From: Acidobacteria bacterium UBA2990
GTDB lineage: Bacteria; Acidobacteriota; Vicinamibacteria; Vicinamibacterales; UBA8438
Length of the DNA: 64,000 nt
Direction: 5' to 3'
Assembly (NCBI GenBank): GCA_002347025.1
Contig: DEAE01000001.1
Span: 64,294 to 128,293 of the forward strand
In this document: positions 51,452 through 61,623 of the stretch, piece by piece
Numbering within the stretch: the first letter of the stretch is position 1
Layout of the letters: each line of letters opens with the position of its first letter
Position numbers and translations under genes: made by a program
Notes under the pieces: model-generated
Told to the model about the DNA's origin: nothing
Databases searched by the model: none
What the model saw: the letters and a program-made list of their open reading frames with translations, nothing else

Positions 51452-52918
51452 CTATCCTGTGAATATAGTGGCCACTGTGATTGAGAAGGTTACACATATT
51501 GCTGCTCCCAGTGTCATCCAGATACCAATTTTCGCCATGTCTCGAATTGAAAAATATCCGGCAGAATAGGGCAGCACATTTGTTGGGCTCTCGGTGACCA
51601 AGATAAAGGCGAGGGTCGAGGTGAAGGCGGCCGGTGCGGCGATTGTCCAAGGATCAAGTTGCAGGTCAAGGGCTAGAGCTAGCAAGATAGGCATGATCAA
51701 GGATCCGGTTACCGTATTGCTGGAGAAGAGCAGGTGAAGTAGCGAGACTGCGATCACTATTACGAACGGACGGATCAAAACTGGAACTAGCATCAGATTG
51801 CCTAGGAGAAGTTGGGCGAGCCAGCGAGCTGCTCCGGTTTCGAAAACCATCAGCCCTAGAGATAGACCAGCGACAATCAGCATCACGCCACCCCAGTCCA
51901 TATTGGCCTGGGCTTGTTTCCAGGTCACTATCTCGACCGTCGGTAGAAACAACATCAACCCCCCCAATAGTGCGACTGCCTGGATGGGAGGATCGATGCG
52001 TCCGTCTGTCGTCTCGGCAATCCATGGAGTAGTGAGCCACAGCGCGATCGTGAGTCCAAATATTGCAAGAGTCTTCCGCTCTGCGGCTCGAAGAGGGCCA
52101 AGAGCTTTGAGCTTGATGTCGATTTGTGTTCCGTCGAGAGGGAGCCGATCAATTTCTGGTGGAAAGATGTGGAGCAATAGCCACCAGCTGGTCGGAATCA
52201 TCAGCAGCACCGCCGGCACACCAAGGAGCATCCAGTGGCCAAATGATATGGTAAGCCCGGCTAGTTCCTCTAGATAACTAAGAGCAATCAGATTTGAGGC
52301 TGCCCCGGCTGGTGTGCCGATACCCCCAATAAGGGGTCCATAGGCACAAGAGATCATCAGTGCACGCCCGAAGTTGCTCTGGAGAGGTTTGAGATCTGCG
52401 TCCTTGAGTACTCCAACCCCAAGGGGTAAAAGCATGGCGGCTACCGCCATGTCGGTGATCCACATGGATAACAGGGAGCCGACGATCAAGAATCCTAGCA
52501 ACACGCGGTCAGTACGGGTGCCAGCTAGCCGTAATACGTGTAAAACGAGTCGAGTGCCAAGGCCGGAAAAGGTGAAACCAGTCGATAGGAACAGGACGCC
52601 AATAAAGAACACAATTAGAGGATTGCCGAATCCGGCGTTGACGGCCGTGGCAAAGTCGGTGATTCCGAAGGTGGGTATTAAGAGGAGGACAAGTAGCGAC
52701 GTAACGGCGAATGGCATTGCTTCGCTGACCCAGAGTGTGACTGCGAATGTGAGGATCGCTAAACAGGTTTTGCCCTCGGGTGTGAGGATGATTAACTCGC
52801 CGCTTCGCTCCACTGGATTTGGAGTGGGCAGTAGGTGAACAGACAGCAAGAGTGCAGTGGCGAAGAATAGCGCCCAGATCGACTGATGTTTTGAGGAATC
52901 CGTTGTAGTGTTTGTCAT
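51452..52918 (-). CDS. DASS-family (SLC13) sodium:anion symporter
   Basis: 488 residues with about twelve membrane segments. Family signatures: EAMPFAVTSLLVLLLIP near the N-terminus, GIGTPAGAASNLIALSYLEELAG (substrate loop with Asn), and the C-terminal SSNTVTGSLIMPILLALA with ATIATAP-like SPTNVLPYSAGYFS. The family takes up sulfate or di-/tricarboxylates with Na+. Convergent to the TauD-like gene with only 60 bases between. Confidence 0.9.
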   Translation of the reverse strand: MTNTTTDSSKHQSIWALFFATALLLSVHLLPTPNPVERSGELIILTPEGKTCLAILTFAVTLWVSEAMPFAVTSLLVLLLIPTFGITDFATAVNAGFGNPLIVFFIGVLFLSTGFTFSGLGTRLVLHVLRLAGTRTDRVLLGFLIVGSLLSMWITDMAVAAMLLPLGVGVLKDADLKPLQSNFGRALMISCAYGPLIGGIGTPAGAASNLIALSYLEELAGLTISFGHWMLLGVPAVLLMIPTSWWLLLHIFPPEIDRLPLDGTQIDIKLKALGPLRAAERKTLAIFGLTIALWLTTPWIAETTDGRIDPPIQAVALLGGLMLFLPTVEIVTWKQAQANMDWGGVMLIVAGLSLGLMVFETGAARWLAQLLLGNLMLVPVLIRPFVIVIAVSLLHLLFSSNTVTGSLIMPILLALALDLQLDPWTIAAPAAFTSTLAFILVTESPTNVLPYSAGYFSIRDMAKIGIWMTLGAAICVTFSITVATIFTG

Positions 52919-53113
52919 TACACTGGTTACCGACTGGTTAATGGTTTTCCTGATAAGAGAAGGCCCTGTTGTGGTTTCGTAGTCTACGGGATTACACTGG
53001 GAAGCTGGGCCGGCTTGAAAGCGGCTATCAATAATATTCTCTAAGTTCTACGCCTGAAGTACTAGTTACATGAAAGAGCGGTAGTCTGAGATTAGACCTA
53101 GAGAGGACGGTTC

Positions 53114-54622
53114 GTGCGAGTCCATATCGTTAACCCAAGCCATTTCTCATTCGGGACAGGTTTTATAACACCGCGCTGGATGTTTGTGCTTGCTGCAGCT
53201 ACGCCTGCCCAGTGGGGCGACCCCGTGTTGAGCGACGAGTCGCTTGAGCCGTTCGATACCGATCAACTCGAGAAAGGCGACGTTGTCGGGATCGGACTTC
53301 ATACAGGGAACGCCCTGGTTGGCTATGCGCTCGGGGAACGCGCTCGGGCACGTGGTGCATGGGTAATTTACGGTGGCAGCCACCCCACGTTGTTTCCGGA
53401 AGAGGCTCTTGAGCGCGGTGGTGCACATGCGGTGGTGAAGGGTGACGGTGATGTTGTCTGGGGGGAGGCGATTCAGGACTGCGTTAACGGAACGCCGAAA
53501 CGGATCTACGAAGGAGGGCAAATAGGCGCCGGAAAGTTCAGGAAAGCGCGTTGGGACTTGATGTCACGTGAGAGTTACGCGTGGGCATCGGTACAGACCG
53601 TGCGCGGATGCCCGAAGCATTGCTCCTTCTGCTCGGTGTGGCGTACCGATGGCCAGGAGCCCCGTCAGCGTGAGGTCAACCCAGTTATCGAAGAAATTGT
53701 CGAGCTGCGACGGATGGGTTTCCGGTTCATCGCCTTGGCTGACGATAACTTCTACCCGGTGACACTTGATGATCTTAAGATGGCCGCTCGTCGGGAGGAC
53801 AAGACCCGGTACAACGAGCTCAAAGCACTTCGTGACGAACGGTTTGAGCTGATGGGGCTGATGGCCCAATTACCGGACGATTTAAACTTCTTTACGCAGA
53901 TTACTATGGAGTCCGCTGAGGACCCAGAGTTCTTGGACGCGATGAGAGCGGCGCACATCAGAGGTGCACTCGTCGGTGTTGAAGCGGTTACCCCAGAGGG
54001 ATTAAAGGATGTCTACAAGGACTTCAACCTTGCCGGTGAGGATCTAGTAGAGCGCCTCAAGAAGTTCAAGGAACATGGCGTCTACATCCTGGGGTCCTTC
54101 ATTTTTGGTCTGCCGAGCGACCGGCCAAGCACTTTTGACGCAACGGCTGAATTGGCTCAACGGGCGGGCGTGACTTTTGCCCAATTTGTGACGTTGACGC
54201 CGTTTCCAGGGACACTTGACTTTGAAAAATGGGAACGCGAGCAAGGCGACGAAATGCCGATGGTTGACGGTGTTCCGGTTTCGCGCCACTGGTTGATCCC
54301 ACAGGAGAAACGTCCAAAGCTGCTGACCCCGCACCCAATGATGTCCGGGGAGCAGATCCGCCAGGGGACCCAGGATGTTTGGAACAATTTCTATAGTCTC
54401 AAGGCAGCCTGGAAGCGATCAGACATGCTGAAGTCGTTCTGGAATCGCGTCGCTTTCTTGGTATGTTCAAAGGCGATGCTCCAGGCGTTTGGCAACACAG
54501 GGCTGGCGACCGACAGCGCCCGTGCGTCTCGTGCCACAAAGCTGGGTGGGTTCGCCTTCTCTTTGTTGCAGAAGATATTCTCGGCCCCGCCGATGCCGGA
54601 TTTGCAGGTTCCCACCCGCTAG
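53114..54622 (+). CDS. B12-binding domain radical SAM protein
   Basis: 502 residues from a GTG at 53114. The N-terminal part (GIGLHTGNALVGYALGERARARG to GDGDVVWGEAI) fits the cobalamin-binding Rossmann domain of class B radical SAM enzymes; His63 could take the base-off position. The radical SAM cluster motif CPKHCSFC gives Cys166, Cys170 and Cys173. Downstream FITLTPFPGTLDFEKW-type region is seen as FVTLTPFPGTLDFEKWEREQGD. The class performs difficult methylations or rearrangements (compare HpnP, BchE). Substrate unknown. A strong terminator follows. Confidence 0.85.
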   Translation: MRVHIVNPSHFSFGTGFITPRWMFVLAAATPAQWGDPVLSDESLEPFDTDQLEKGDVVGIGLHTGNALVGYALGERARARGAWVIYGGSHPTLFPEEALERGGAHAVVKGDGDVVWGEAIQDCVNGTPKRIYEGGQIGAGKFRKARWDLMSRESYAWASVQTVRGCPKHCSFCSVWRTDGQEPRQREVNPVIEEIVELRRMGFRFIALADDNFYPVTLDDLKMAARREDKTRYNELKALRDERFELMGLMAQLPDDLNFFTQITMESAEDPEFLDAMRAAHIRGALVGVEAVTPEGLKDVYKDFNLAGEDLVERLKKFKEHGVYILGSFIFGLPSDRPSTFDATAELAQRAGVTFAQFVTLTPFPGTLDFEKWEREQGDEMPMVDGVPVSRHWLIPQEKRPKLLTPHPMMSGEQIRQGTQDVWNNFYSLKAAWKRSDMLKSFWNRVAFLVCSKAMLQAFGNTGLATDSARASRATKLGGFAFSLLQKIFSAPPMPDLQVPTR

Positions 54623-54641
54623 CGAAAACGGTCTTTGCTAT

Positions 54642-54687
54642 GTCAGGACCCTTCTAAACCCAAAGATGAGGGTCCTGACCCGTTTTT
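54642..54687 (+). terminator. Rho-independent terminator after the radical SAM gene
   Basis: GTCAGGACCCT (54642-54652) pairs with AGGGTCCTGAC (54669-54679), an 11-bp perfect stem with a loop of 16 bases, followed by CCG and five T at 54683-54687. It is 19 bases after the stop of the B12/radical-SAM gene. Confidence 0.85.
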
Positions 54688-54845
54688 GATTTCCCTCCTG
54701 GTGCCCTATAACAGTTAGCTTTGGTTTAGCTGGCTACTTGGTTCGTTGTCTCCTGCTGGACTGACGATCGCAATAGTGGTGCCCCTCTGACAGGGGGTGG
54801 TATATGGTGTTCTCTAAGACCCCACAATGTTGGAGGATATTTTCC

Positions 54846-57467
54846 ATGCTACTAACGCACGTGCGCTCGGTTTGTGTATTGCTTCTGTCCTTGGTCTTTA
54901 GTGTCGTAGGGTCAGGATCGGTAAATGGTCAAGATCGCTCATCCAGCGATGACGGTTCAGTGCAGGCGGAGGCCGCGGTCACCGAAGACACTGACGGGCA
55001 GGACTCAGGTGGGTTCAAGGTGTATGAGGAGGTAATCACGGACAACGCAAGTTCTGATGATGGCGTGTTCACCGTACATCGGCTTGACGGTAAAGTGTTC
55101 TACGAGATTCCTAAAAGAGAGTTAGGTCGGGAATTTCTTTGGGTTAGCCAGATTGAGCGTACAACTGTAGGTGTTGGCTATGGTGGCCAGTCCCTGGGAA
55201 ATCGGATCGTCAAGTGGGACCGTCGAGGCGATCAAGTAATGCTCAAGAGTATTTCATATGACATTGTGGCTGACCAATCACAACCGATTGCCAGGGCAGT
55301 TAAGGCAGCTAACAACGACACGATCGTGAAGGTATTCGACGTCGAGGCGTTATCTCAAACCGGTGCGCTCGTCATTGACGTGACCGAGCTGTTTGAGACT
55401 GAGGTGGCCGAGTTTAGCGCCCGGTCGCGCTTGCGGGCACGTGGCTTCGCTGGAGACCGGTCGTTTGTTGAGGAAGTTCTGGCGTTTCCCGAGAATATTG
55501 AGGTTCGGGCCACTCACACCTACACGCTGCCGTTCGAGTCTGGGTCCCAGAGTCGGCGGTCTCGGACCCGGGGTCGGGGTATGCGTCCTGGCAGTGCAAC
55601 CGTGCTCTTGCACCACAGCATGGTGAAGCTACCCGAAGAGCCGATGCAGCCACGCCTGTTCGATGAACGGGTGGGCTATTTTTCGGTTCGCCAACTCGAC
55701 TATGGCCGCGATGAGCATCGGTCGCCTCGGCGTCGTTACATAACTAGGTGGCGGTTGGAGAAGCAGAACCCTAGAGCTGTTGTGTCGGACCCGGTGAAGC
55801 CCATCACTTACTGGATCGATCCGGCTACCCCGAACCAATGGGTCCCGTACATTAAGAAGGGTGTGGAAGCCTGGCAGCAGGCATTTGAGGCGGCTGGGTT
55901 TAGTAATGCCGTGATTGCTAAGGAGGCACCGTCGTCAGAGGATGACCCCCATTGGAGTCCAGAGGACGCGCGTTATTCTGTCATTCGCTGGCTCCCATCA
56001 ACTGTTGAGAATGCTTCTGGTCCGCATGTTCACGATCCCAGGACTGGCGAGATTCTTGAGACAGACATTCAATTCCACCACAACGTGATGAATCTGGTGC
56101 GGGATTGGTATTTTGTGCAAGTGGGGCCACTTGACCCCCGAGCTCGGCGGCTACCGTTGCCAGATGAGCTGATGGGTGACTTACTTGCGTATGTTACGGC
56201 CCATGAGGTTGGGCATACGCTGGGCTTCCAGCACAACATGAAGGCGAGTTCACTCTACCCGCCTGGGAAGCTTCGGGACCCGGACTGGGTTAGTACGATG
56301 GGACATACACCGACTTTGATGGATTATGCCCGCTTCAACTATGTGGCGCAGCCAGAGGATGGTATTGCGGTCGAAGATTTGATCCCGAAGATTGGGCCCT
56401 ATGACGAATGGGCGACTCGTTGGGGCTATGCGCCGATTGCTGGCGCCGTCGGTCCGGACGACGAATTAGAGACTCTGGATATGTGGGCCCGAGAGCAGGA
56501 TGCTACGCCGTGGTATCGCTTTTCGACGACCGGGTCACAGACGACCGATCCTGGTCAGTTGAGCGAGGCCGTTGGTGATGCCGACGCTGTGAAATCCACA
56601 GAACTTGGTCTAAGAAATCTCCAGCGTGTTGCAGGGATGTTGCTTGACGCGACCAATGTATCCGGTGAGCCTTACGATGACCTGGCCGAACTCTACAGTC
56701 GATTAGTGGGGCAATGGGTGACCGAGATGAACCACGTTGCGGCTATTGTTGGGGGTGTTAGTTCGCAACAAAAACATTGGGGGCAGGAAGGTGTGCGGTT
56801 CACGCCGATACCCCGGGCTATTCAGACTGAGGCCGTCAGGTTTTTAAATGACCATGCGTTTGTGACACCAATGTTCTTGATTGATTCTGAAGTGCTCGAC
56901 CGAATTGAACCGGTGGGTGTACTTGAGCGGATTCGCACAAGCCAGAGTCGGGTGCTGAGTACGCTGTTGCGGGAGGATCGCCTGTTGCGTCTTATCGAAC
57001 AAGAGGCCATAAGTGACAACCGAGCGTATTCAGCTACTGAATTCCTCGCCGACCTGCGCTTCGGTTTGTGGCGGGAACTTGAGGGTTCAGATATCAAGAT
57101 CAATGCTTACCGGCGTAATGTTCAGCGCAGCTACCTTGCACTCATCAATGATCGCCTCAATGGACGGTCACCTGCTGTTAGTGATGTCCGACCATTTCTT
57201 CGAGGAGAACTGCGGGATTTGGAACGGACGATCAACGGCGTGGTTGAAGAGGTGTTGGATCGTGCAACCCGTCTACATCTCGAAGATGTTCGGGTTCAAA
57301 TTACCAGGACTCTGGACCCATCGAATCTGTTGGTGCGCTCTCCAGATGGCTTCGGCCAGTCCTTGGATGCTGTTGATGACAGTCTTGGCTGGCAGGATGG
57401 GGATAGCTTGATGCCGGGTTCTTGGTGTTGGCCAGACCATGTGACTAGGCTCAGTCGCTCGGAGTGA
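54846..57467 (+). CDS. Exported zinc metalloprotease (DUF5117/DUF4953-type)
   Basis: About 873 residues from ATG 54846 (MLLTHVRSVCVLLLSL) after GGAGG; an ATG at 54804 would give 14 more residues. A signal peptide ends near VNGQD. The propeptide-like region (DUF5117) spans about 50-350. The catalytic metzincin-type motif is ATHEVGH-like: VTAHEVGHTLGFQHNMKAS, at about residue 450, with the HExxHxxGxxH zinc site. Late domain: LRNLQRVAGMLLDATNVSGEPYDDLAELYSRL. Role is extracellular proteolysis. Probably monocistronic; TerC follows after 115 bases. Confidence 0.88.
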   Translation: MLLTHVRSVCVLLLSLVFSVVGSGSVNGQDRSSSDDGSVQAEAAVTEDTDGQDSGGFKVYEEVITDNASSDDGVFTVHRLDGKVFYEIPKRELGREFLWVSQIERTTVGVGYGGQSLGNRIVKWDRRGDQVMLKSISYDIVADQSQPIARAVKAANNDTIVKVFDVEALSQTGALVIDVTELFETEVAEFSARSRLRARGFAGDRSFVEEVLAFPENIEVRATHTYTLPFESGSQSRRSRTRGRGMRPGSATVLLHHSMVKLPEEPMQPRLFDERVGYFSVRQLDYGRDEHRSPRRRYITRWRLEKQNPRAVVSDPVKPITYWIDPATPNQWVPYIKKGVEAWQQAFEAAGFSNAVIAKEAPSSEDDPHWSPEDARYSVIRWLPSTVENASGPHVHDPRTGEILETDIQFHHNVMNLVRDWYFVQVGPLDPRARRLPLPDELMGDLLAYVTAHEVGHTLGFQHNMKASSLYPPGKLRDPDWVSTMGHTPTLMDYARFNYVAQPEDGIAVEDLIPKIGPYDEWATRWGYAPIAGAVGPDDELETLDMWAREQDATPWYRFSTTGSQTTDPGQLSEAVGDADAVKSTELGLRNLQRVAGMLLDATNVSGEPYDDLAELYSRLVGQWVTEMNHVAAIVGGVSSQQKHWGQEGVRFTPIPRAIQTEAVRFLNDHAFVTPMFLIDSEVLDRIEPVGVLERIRTSQSRVLSTLLREDRLLRLIEQEAISDNRAYSATEFLADLRFGLWRELEGSDIKINAYRRNVQRSYLALINDRLNGRSPAVSDVRPFLRGELRDLERTINGVVEEVLDRATRLHLEDVRVQITRTLDPSNLLVRSPDGFGQSLDAVDDSLGWQDGDSLMPGSWCWPDHVTRLSRSE

Positions 57468-57582
57468 CCTCATTTCTGTCTCGGTGTGACTGATGGCAGG
57501 GGGTCGCTTCCAATGAGGTTCTGGTTAGGTCTAGGAAGGCTAGTTCTACCACTTTGAACGGACTGTTGGTAGGGAGGTTTAT

Positions 57583-58317
57583 ATGGACTGGTTCTTTGTT
57601 CCAGAGCTCTGGATAGCCCTAGTAACATTAACCGTGCTTGAGATTGTTCTAGGCGTCGATAACGTTATCTTTATTTCAATTTTAGCTGCCAAATTGCCCT
57701 ATGCGCAGCAGCGGCCAGCGAGGCGCCTTGGACTGATCCTTGCAATGGTGACCCGTATCGGCTTGCTATTGTCAATCAACTGGATCGTCAGGTTGACTGA
57801 GCCGATTTTTGCAGTATGGGAGCATGATTTCTCAGGTCGAGATTTGACGTTGCTCGGTGGGGGCTTGTTTCTACTTGGGAAAGCGACCTACGAGATCCAC
57901 GAAAGCCTCGAAGGAGCTGACGGCCATAGTTCAACGAAGGTGGCTGCCACGTTCACTGGTGTCGTCTTGCAGATTTTGATTCTCGATATTGTCTTCTCTC
58001 TCGACTCAGTGATTACAGCTATAGGTATGGCCGACCGTGTCGGAGTGATGGTTGCAGCGATAGTTATCGCGGTCGCCGTTATGTTGCTTTCAGCAGAGAA
58101 GATCAGTAGTTTCGTTAACCAGCGTCCGACGGTTAAAGTCTTGGCATTGAGCTTCTTGTTGTTGGTTGGATTCTCACTGGTGGCCGAAGGTTTTCACCAA
58201 GAGATCCCGAAGGGTTATTTGTATTTTGCAATGGCGTTCTCGGTGTTTGTTGAGCTGATTAATCAGCGAATTCGGCACCAGGCCCCAGTGCATTTGAAAA
58301 AAGCATACACGCCTTAG
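57583..58317 (+). CDS. TerC-family integral membrane protein
   Basis: 244 residues, about seven membrane segments. The TerC signature is present: TVLEIVLGVDNVIFISILAAKLP (Asp in membrane) and later LQILILDIVFSLDSVITAIGMADR, each with acidic residues for metal. It lies behind GGGAGG. TerC proteins export manganese or other metals and help metallate secreted proteins; tellurite resistance is a by-effect. It follows the zinc protease by 115 bases. Confidence 0.9.
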   Translation: MDWFFVPELWIALVTLTVLEIVLGVDNVIFISILAAKLPYAQQRPARRLGLILAMVTRIGLLLSINWIVRLTEPIFAVWEHDFSGRDLTLLGGGLFLLGKATYEIHESLEGADGHSSTKVAATFTGVVLQILILDIVFSLDSVITAIGMADRVGVMVAAIVIAVAVMLLSAEKISSFVNQRPTVKVLALSFLLLVGFSLVAEGFHQEIPKGYLYFAMAFSVFVELINQRIRHQAPVHLKKAYTP

Positions 58318-58437
58318 CTTCGCTAAGATTCCACCGAGGTCGGTTCTACTTGGAAGCGGTCTGACTCTGGATTCTCAAGAAAGAAATTGCAGCGATTTTT
58401 CAGATCGGGGAAAAGCTGAATGGGTAGGTGTGCACAT

Positions 58438-59736
58438 TTAGAGTGTATTGTTGTGGTTTGAGGCGGGTTCATTTGCTGGCCGAAAAGGCTGGTCGTCCGA
58501 GCTGGACGGTAGACGACGAAATAGTCGAACTATTACCAACAAGGATAAACCAAATAGAAACGCCCCAAGAAAGAACGGGGCTCCAGGAAGATGAATTGGG
58601 GCGGATTCAGATGTGAAGAAACTGAACAGTCCGCCGGTGAAGATAAGCGGTGAGAAGATAGCAGTCAAACTGGTGAGGGAGGTAAGGCCACCCTGAATCT
58701 TGCCCTGTTCAGATGGGCTAACTGTGCCAGCAACGAGCCCTTGAATAGCGGGAAGTGATACGCCAGCCATCGCACCAAAGACGATGATAATCGGAATGAC
58801 CCAACCAGCTGACGCCAATCCGTAGCCAACAAAAGCAAACATTGAGACTGTGAGTCCCAGGAGGATGGTACGGCGTTCACCAAACCGCTTGATGGTTGGC
58901 TTGATCAGCAATCCTTGAACAATCACAGCCATAATTCCAACTAGCGCGAGTGTTAAGCCATTGGTTTGGGGTCCCCAGTTGTAGCGATAGCCGGCGTGAA
59001 TTACCCAGACGGTCTCCAGTCCCCGTTGGGCCAATGAGCTGAAGACGAATGCCACTGAGAGGCCAGCTACCAGAGGGTGAGCACGTAGCCGCCTGATACT
59101 GCCGAGGGGGTTCATCTTCTGCCAAGCCACCGAGCTGCGGTGCTCGATAGCCAGTGATTCTGGAAGCACGAAAAACCCATAAAGCCAGTTGATCAGGGAT
59201 AGGGCGGCCGCCACGAAAAATGGAAGCCGAAGGTCTATGTTGCCAAGCAATCCGCCTAGTGCTGGACCGAAGATAAATCCGAGCCCAAACGCGACTCCCA
59301 CAAAGCCATAGTTGCGAGCTCTGGTTTCGGCTGTAGAAACATCGGCGATGTAGGCGTTGGCTGTGGTGATACTAGCGCCCATGATGCCTGCGATGAATCT
59401 TCCAAAGAATAACCAGCTGACCGTAGGAGCCCATCCCTGAATGAGGTAATCGAGCCCTAGACCGAACAGTGAGGCTAGGATGACCGGACGGCGTCCAAAG
59501 CGATCCGATAATGCTCCGAGGATGGGTGCACACAAGAACTGCGTGAAGGCGTAAATTGCGATTATGGCGCTGTAGTAACGTCCTGTATCTACGAACTCAC
59601 CACCAACCAGCTCACGGACTAGTTCTGGCACAATCGGGATAATTATTCCTATCCCAAGAATATCGATGAACAACGTTACGAAGATGAAGCGCATCCCCGC
59701 CTGACGTGTCTGGGTTCCAAATGCCATGTTGGTCAA
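58438..59736 (-). CDS. Tetracycline-resistance-like MFS efflux transporter
   Basis: 432 residues with twelve membrane segments. Family motifs: DILGIGIIIPIVPELVRELVG, FLCAPILGALSDRFGRRPVIL (the GxLSDRFGRRPV loop 2-3 motif) and FGRFIAGIMGASITTANAYIADVS. This is the TCR/Tet (DHA1) subgroup, often annotated TetA-like. Real substrates are unknown and it need not confer drug resistance. Convergent with TerC. Confidence 0.88.
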   Translation of the reverse strand: MTNMAFGTQTRQAGMRFIFVTLFIDILGIGIIIPIVPELVRELVGGEFVDTGRYYSAIIAIYAFTQFLCAPILGALSDRFGRRPVILASLFGLGLDYLIQGWAPTVSWLFFGRFIAGIMGASITTANAYIADVSTAETRARNYGFVGVAFGLGFIFGPALGGLLGNIDLRLPFFVAAALSLINWLYGFFVLPESLAIEHRSSVAWQKMNPLGSIRRLRAHPLVAGLSVAFVFSSLAQRGLETVWVIHAGYRYNWGPQTNGLTLALVGIMAVIVQGLLIKPTIKRFGERRTILLGLTVSMFAFVGYGLASAGWVIPIIIVFGAMAGVSLPAIQGLVAGTVSPSEQGKIQGGLTSLTSLTAIFSPLIFTGGLFSFFTSESAPIHLPGAPFFLGAFLFGLSLLVIVRLFRRLPSSSDDQPFRPANEPASNHNNTL

Positions 59737-59875
59737 GTAATTGGCTTACGAGCAGAGTTGCTCTAGTGGGCACGCTGGTTTTGCGAACCCGCTCATCAAA
59801 ATAGAGTGTAGAAGAGTCCTTGCTCCAGCAAACCCACAGTATGTCACGAACTGAGTCCGTTCCCTTTACGTCTCT

Positions 59876-61360
59876 TCATTTGCTAAGGTCATCGGTAAGG
59901 CTAGTCTCTGGCTTTACCTTTACGATCGAGATATTGGTGAAGCCGTAAATTACTGCAACAAGTGGGTTGATTAGATTGAAGAAGCAGAATGGGGCATAGG
60001 TCAAAGTTGCGACACCCAATGTGCCGGACATATAGGCCCCGCACGTGTTCCACGGTATTAGTACCGACGTAATTGTTCCAGAGTCTTCGAGCGCGCGCGA
60101 GAGGTTGCGAGGGGCAAGTCCTTGTCGAGCGTATTCGGCGCGAAACATTCGACCGGGAAGCACTATCGAGATGTATTGGTCAGAGGTTAGTATGTTGGTG
60201 CCGAATGAGGTGAGTAGAGTGGCGGAGATGAGGCCGCGGGTGGTCCGCACGTAGCTAAGGATTTGTCGAGCTACCACTTTGAGTTGTCCGGTAGCTTCCA
60301 TTACGGCTCCAAACATCATTGCTGCCATGATCAACCAGACGGTCATGAGCATACTGGCCATACCGCCTCGGCTCAGGAGTTCGTCGAGTAACGGGTTTCC
60401 TGAGTTGAGGGTGAATCCATCAAAAAGCGCAGTCCAGCACCCCTTAAGAAGTGCCAGTGGCAGGGGCAATTCTGGACTGTCTACGAACCTTAGAACCGTT
60501 TCATGTTGAAAGAGCCCGGCGAAAATAGCACCGGTCAAGGCCCCGATGAGTAGGGCCGGAAATGCTGGAACCCTGCGCACGACTAGGGCTAATACAAGCG
60601 CCACAGGTAGTAGCAGATGCGGACCTATTGAGAATTCTCGTTCAAGGGTGGTCAGAACGACTGTTAGATCGTCAGCTGATGTGGGGTTTTCTGCAATCAG
60701 TCCGGCGGCTACGAATAGCAACAGTGCCAATGTAATGCTTGGACCTGTGGTCCAGACCATGTGTCTTATGTGTGTGAATAGGTCAGTTCCAGCTACTGCT
60801 GGCGCCAGGTTTGTGGTGTCTGATAGCGCTGACATCTTGTCGCCAAAGTAAGCTCCAGAGATGATGGATCCTGCGGCCAATCCCATGTTCAACCCCTGTG
60901 CTGTTGCAATTCCGACAAGTGCTATACCGATTGTGCCCGCGGTGGTCCACGAACTACCGGTTGCAATCGAAACGAAGGCGCAGATAAGGCAGGCGGAGGC
61001 ATAGAAAATTGACGGGTTGAGGATGGAGAGCCCATAGTAGATCATGGCAGGGACGATTCCAGCCAGGGTCCACGTGCCAATGAGTGCGCCGACAGTTAGT
61101 AAAATGAGTAGGGCGCCTATTGACACCGAGATGCCGCTACTAATCCCCTTCTCGATCTCTTGCCAGGAATGACCGTTCCGTAGTCCCACGAGTGAAGCAG
61201 CCCCTGCTGCTAAGATAAGGGCGATTTGATTCGGCCCGCCGGACGACTCATTGCCGTACAGGTACACAGAACTTGCCAGCAGCACGGTCAGTAGTCCAGT
61301 CAAACCGATCGCCTGTGAGATGGTGGCTTGACGGGGGGTGGACGCGTTGGTCTCGGACAT
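59876..61360 (-). CDS. NhaC-family Na+/H+ antiporter
   Basis: 494 residues, about twelve membrane segments. The family pattern is clear: GIALVGIATAQGLNMGLAAGSIISGAYFGDKMSALSDTTNLAPAVAG, FGTNILTSDQYISIVLPGRMFRAEY and DSGTITSVLIPWNTCGAYMSGTLGV. The Asp/Thr/Asn residues near these motifs are the transport core. It exchanges Na+ (or malate/lactate in MleN-like members) for H+. Confidence 0.9.
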   Translation of the reverse strand: MSETNASTPRQATISQAIGLTGLLTVLLASSVYLYGNESSGGPNQIALILAAGAASLVGLRNGHSWQEIEKGISSGISVSIGALLILLTVGALIGTWTLAGIVPAMIYYGLSILNPSIFYASACLICAFVSIATGSSWTTAGTIGIALVGIATAQGLNMGLAAGSIISGAYFGDKMSALSDTTNLAPAVAGTDLFTHIRHMVWTTGPSITLALLLFVAAGLIAENPTSADDLTVVLTTLEREFSIGPHLLLPVALVLALVVRRVPAFPALLIGALTGAIFAGLFQHETVLRFVDSPELPLPLALLKGCWTALFDGFTLNSGNPLLDELLSRGGMASMLMTVWLIMAAMMFGAVMEATGQLKVVARQILSYVRTTRGLISATLLTSFGTNILTSDQYISIVLPGRMFRAEYARQGLAPRNLSRALEDSGTITSVLIPWNTCGAYMSGTLGVATLTYAPFCFFNLINPLVAVIYGFTNISIVKVKPETSLTDDLSK

Positions 61361-61623
61361 AGTCGAAGGAATTGGCGGGCCAGCATCCGGGTGGAATGGT
61401 GGCCGAGATTAGGATGCTACCCTGACCTCACAAGGCTAAGCATAGGTTTGTGTGCCGGCCAGCGTACCGGTGCTTGGGTGAAAGTCACCCTGTGGGAAAT
61501 CGCCGCAAACTTAGGATAGTGTCCTAGTCAAATTTGGGTCACCTCGGCGAAATCAGCCTGATGAAAATGAGGTGATAAAGACGGTTCTCAATTCGAGCTT
61601 ATGAAACTGGCACCTTAACCAAT

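Noticed and set aside
61476..61490. Hairpin GGGTGA-AAG-TCACCC
   Set aside because: No T-tract follows on either strand and no gene end is adjacent, so it is not a convincing terminator.
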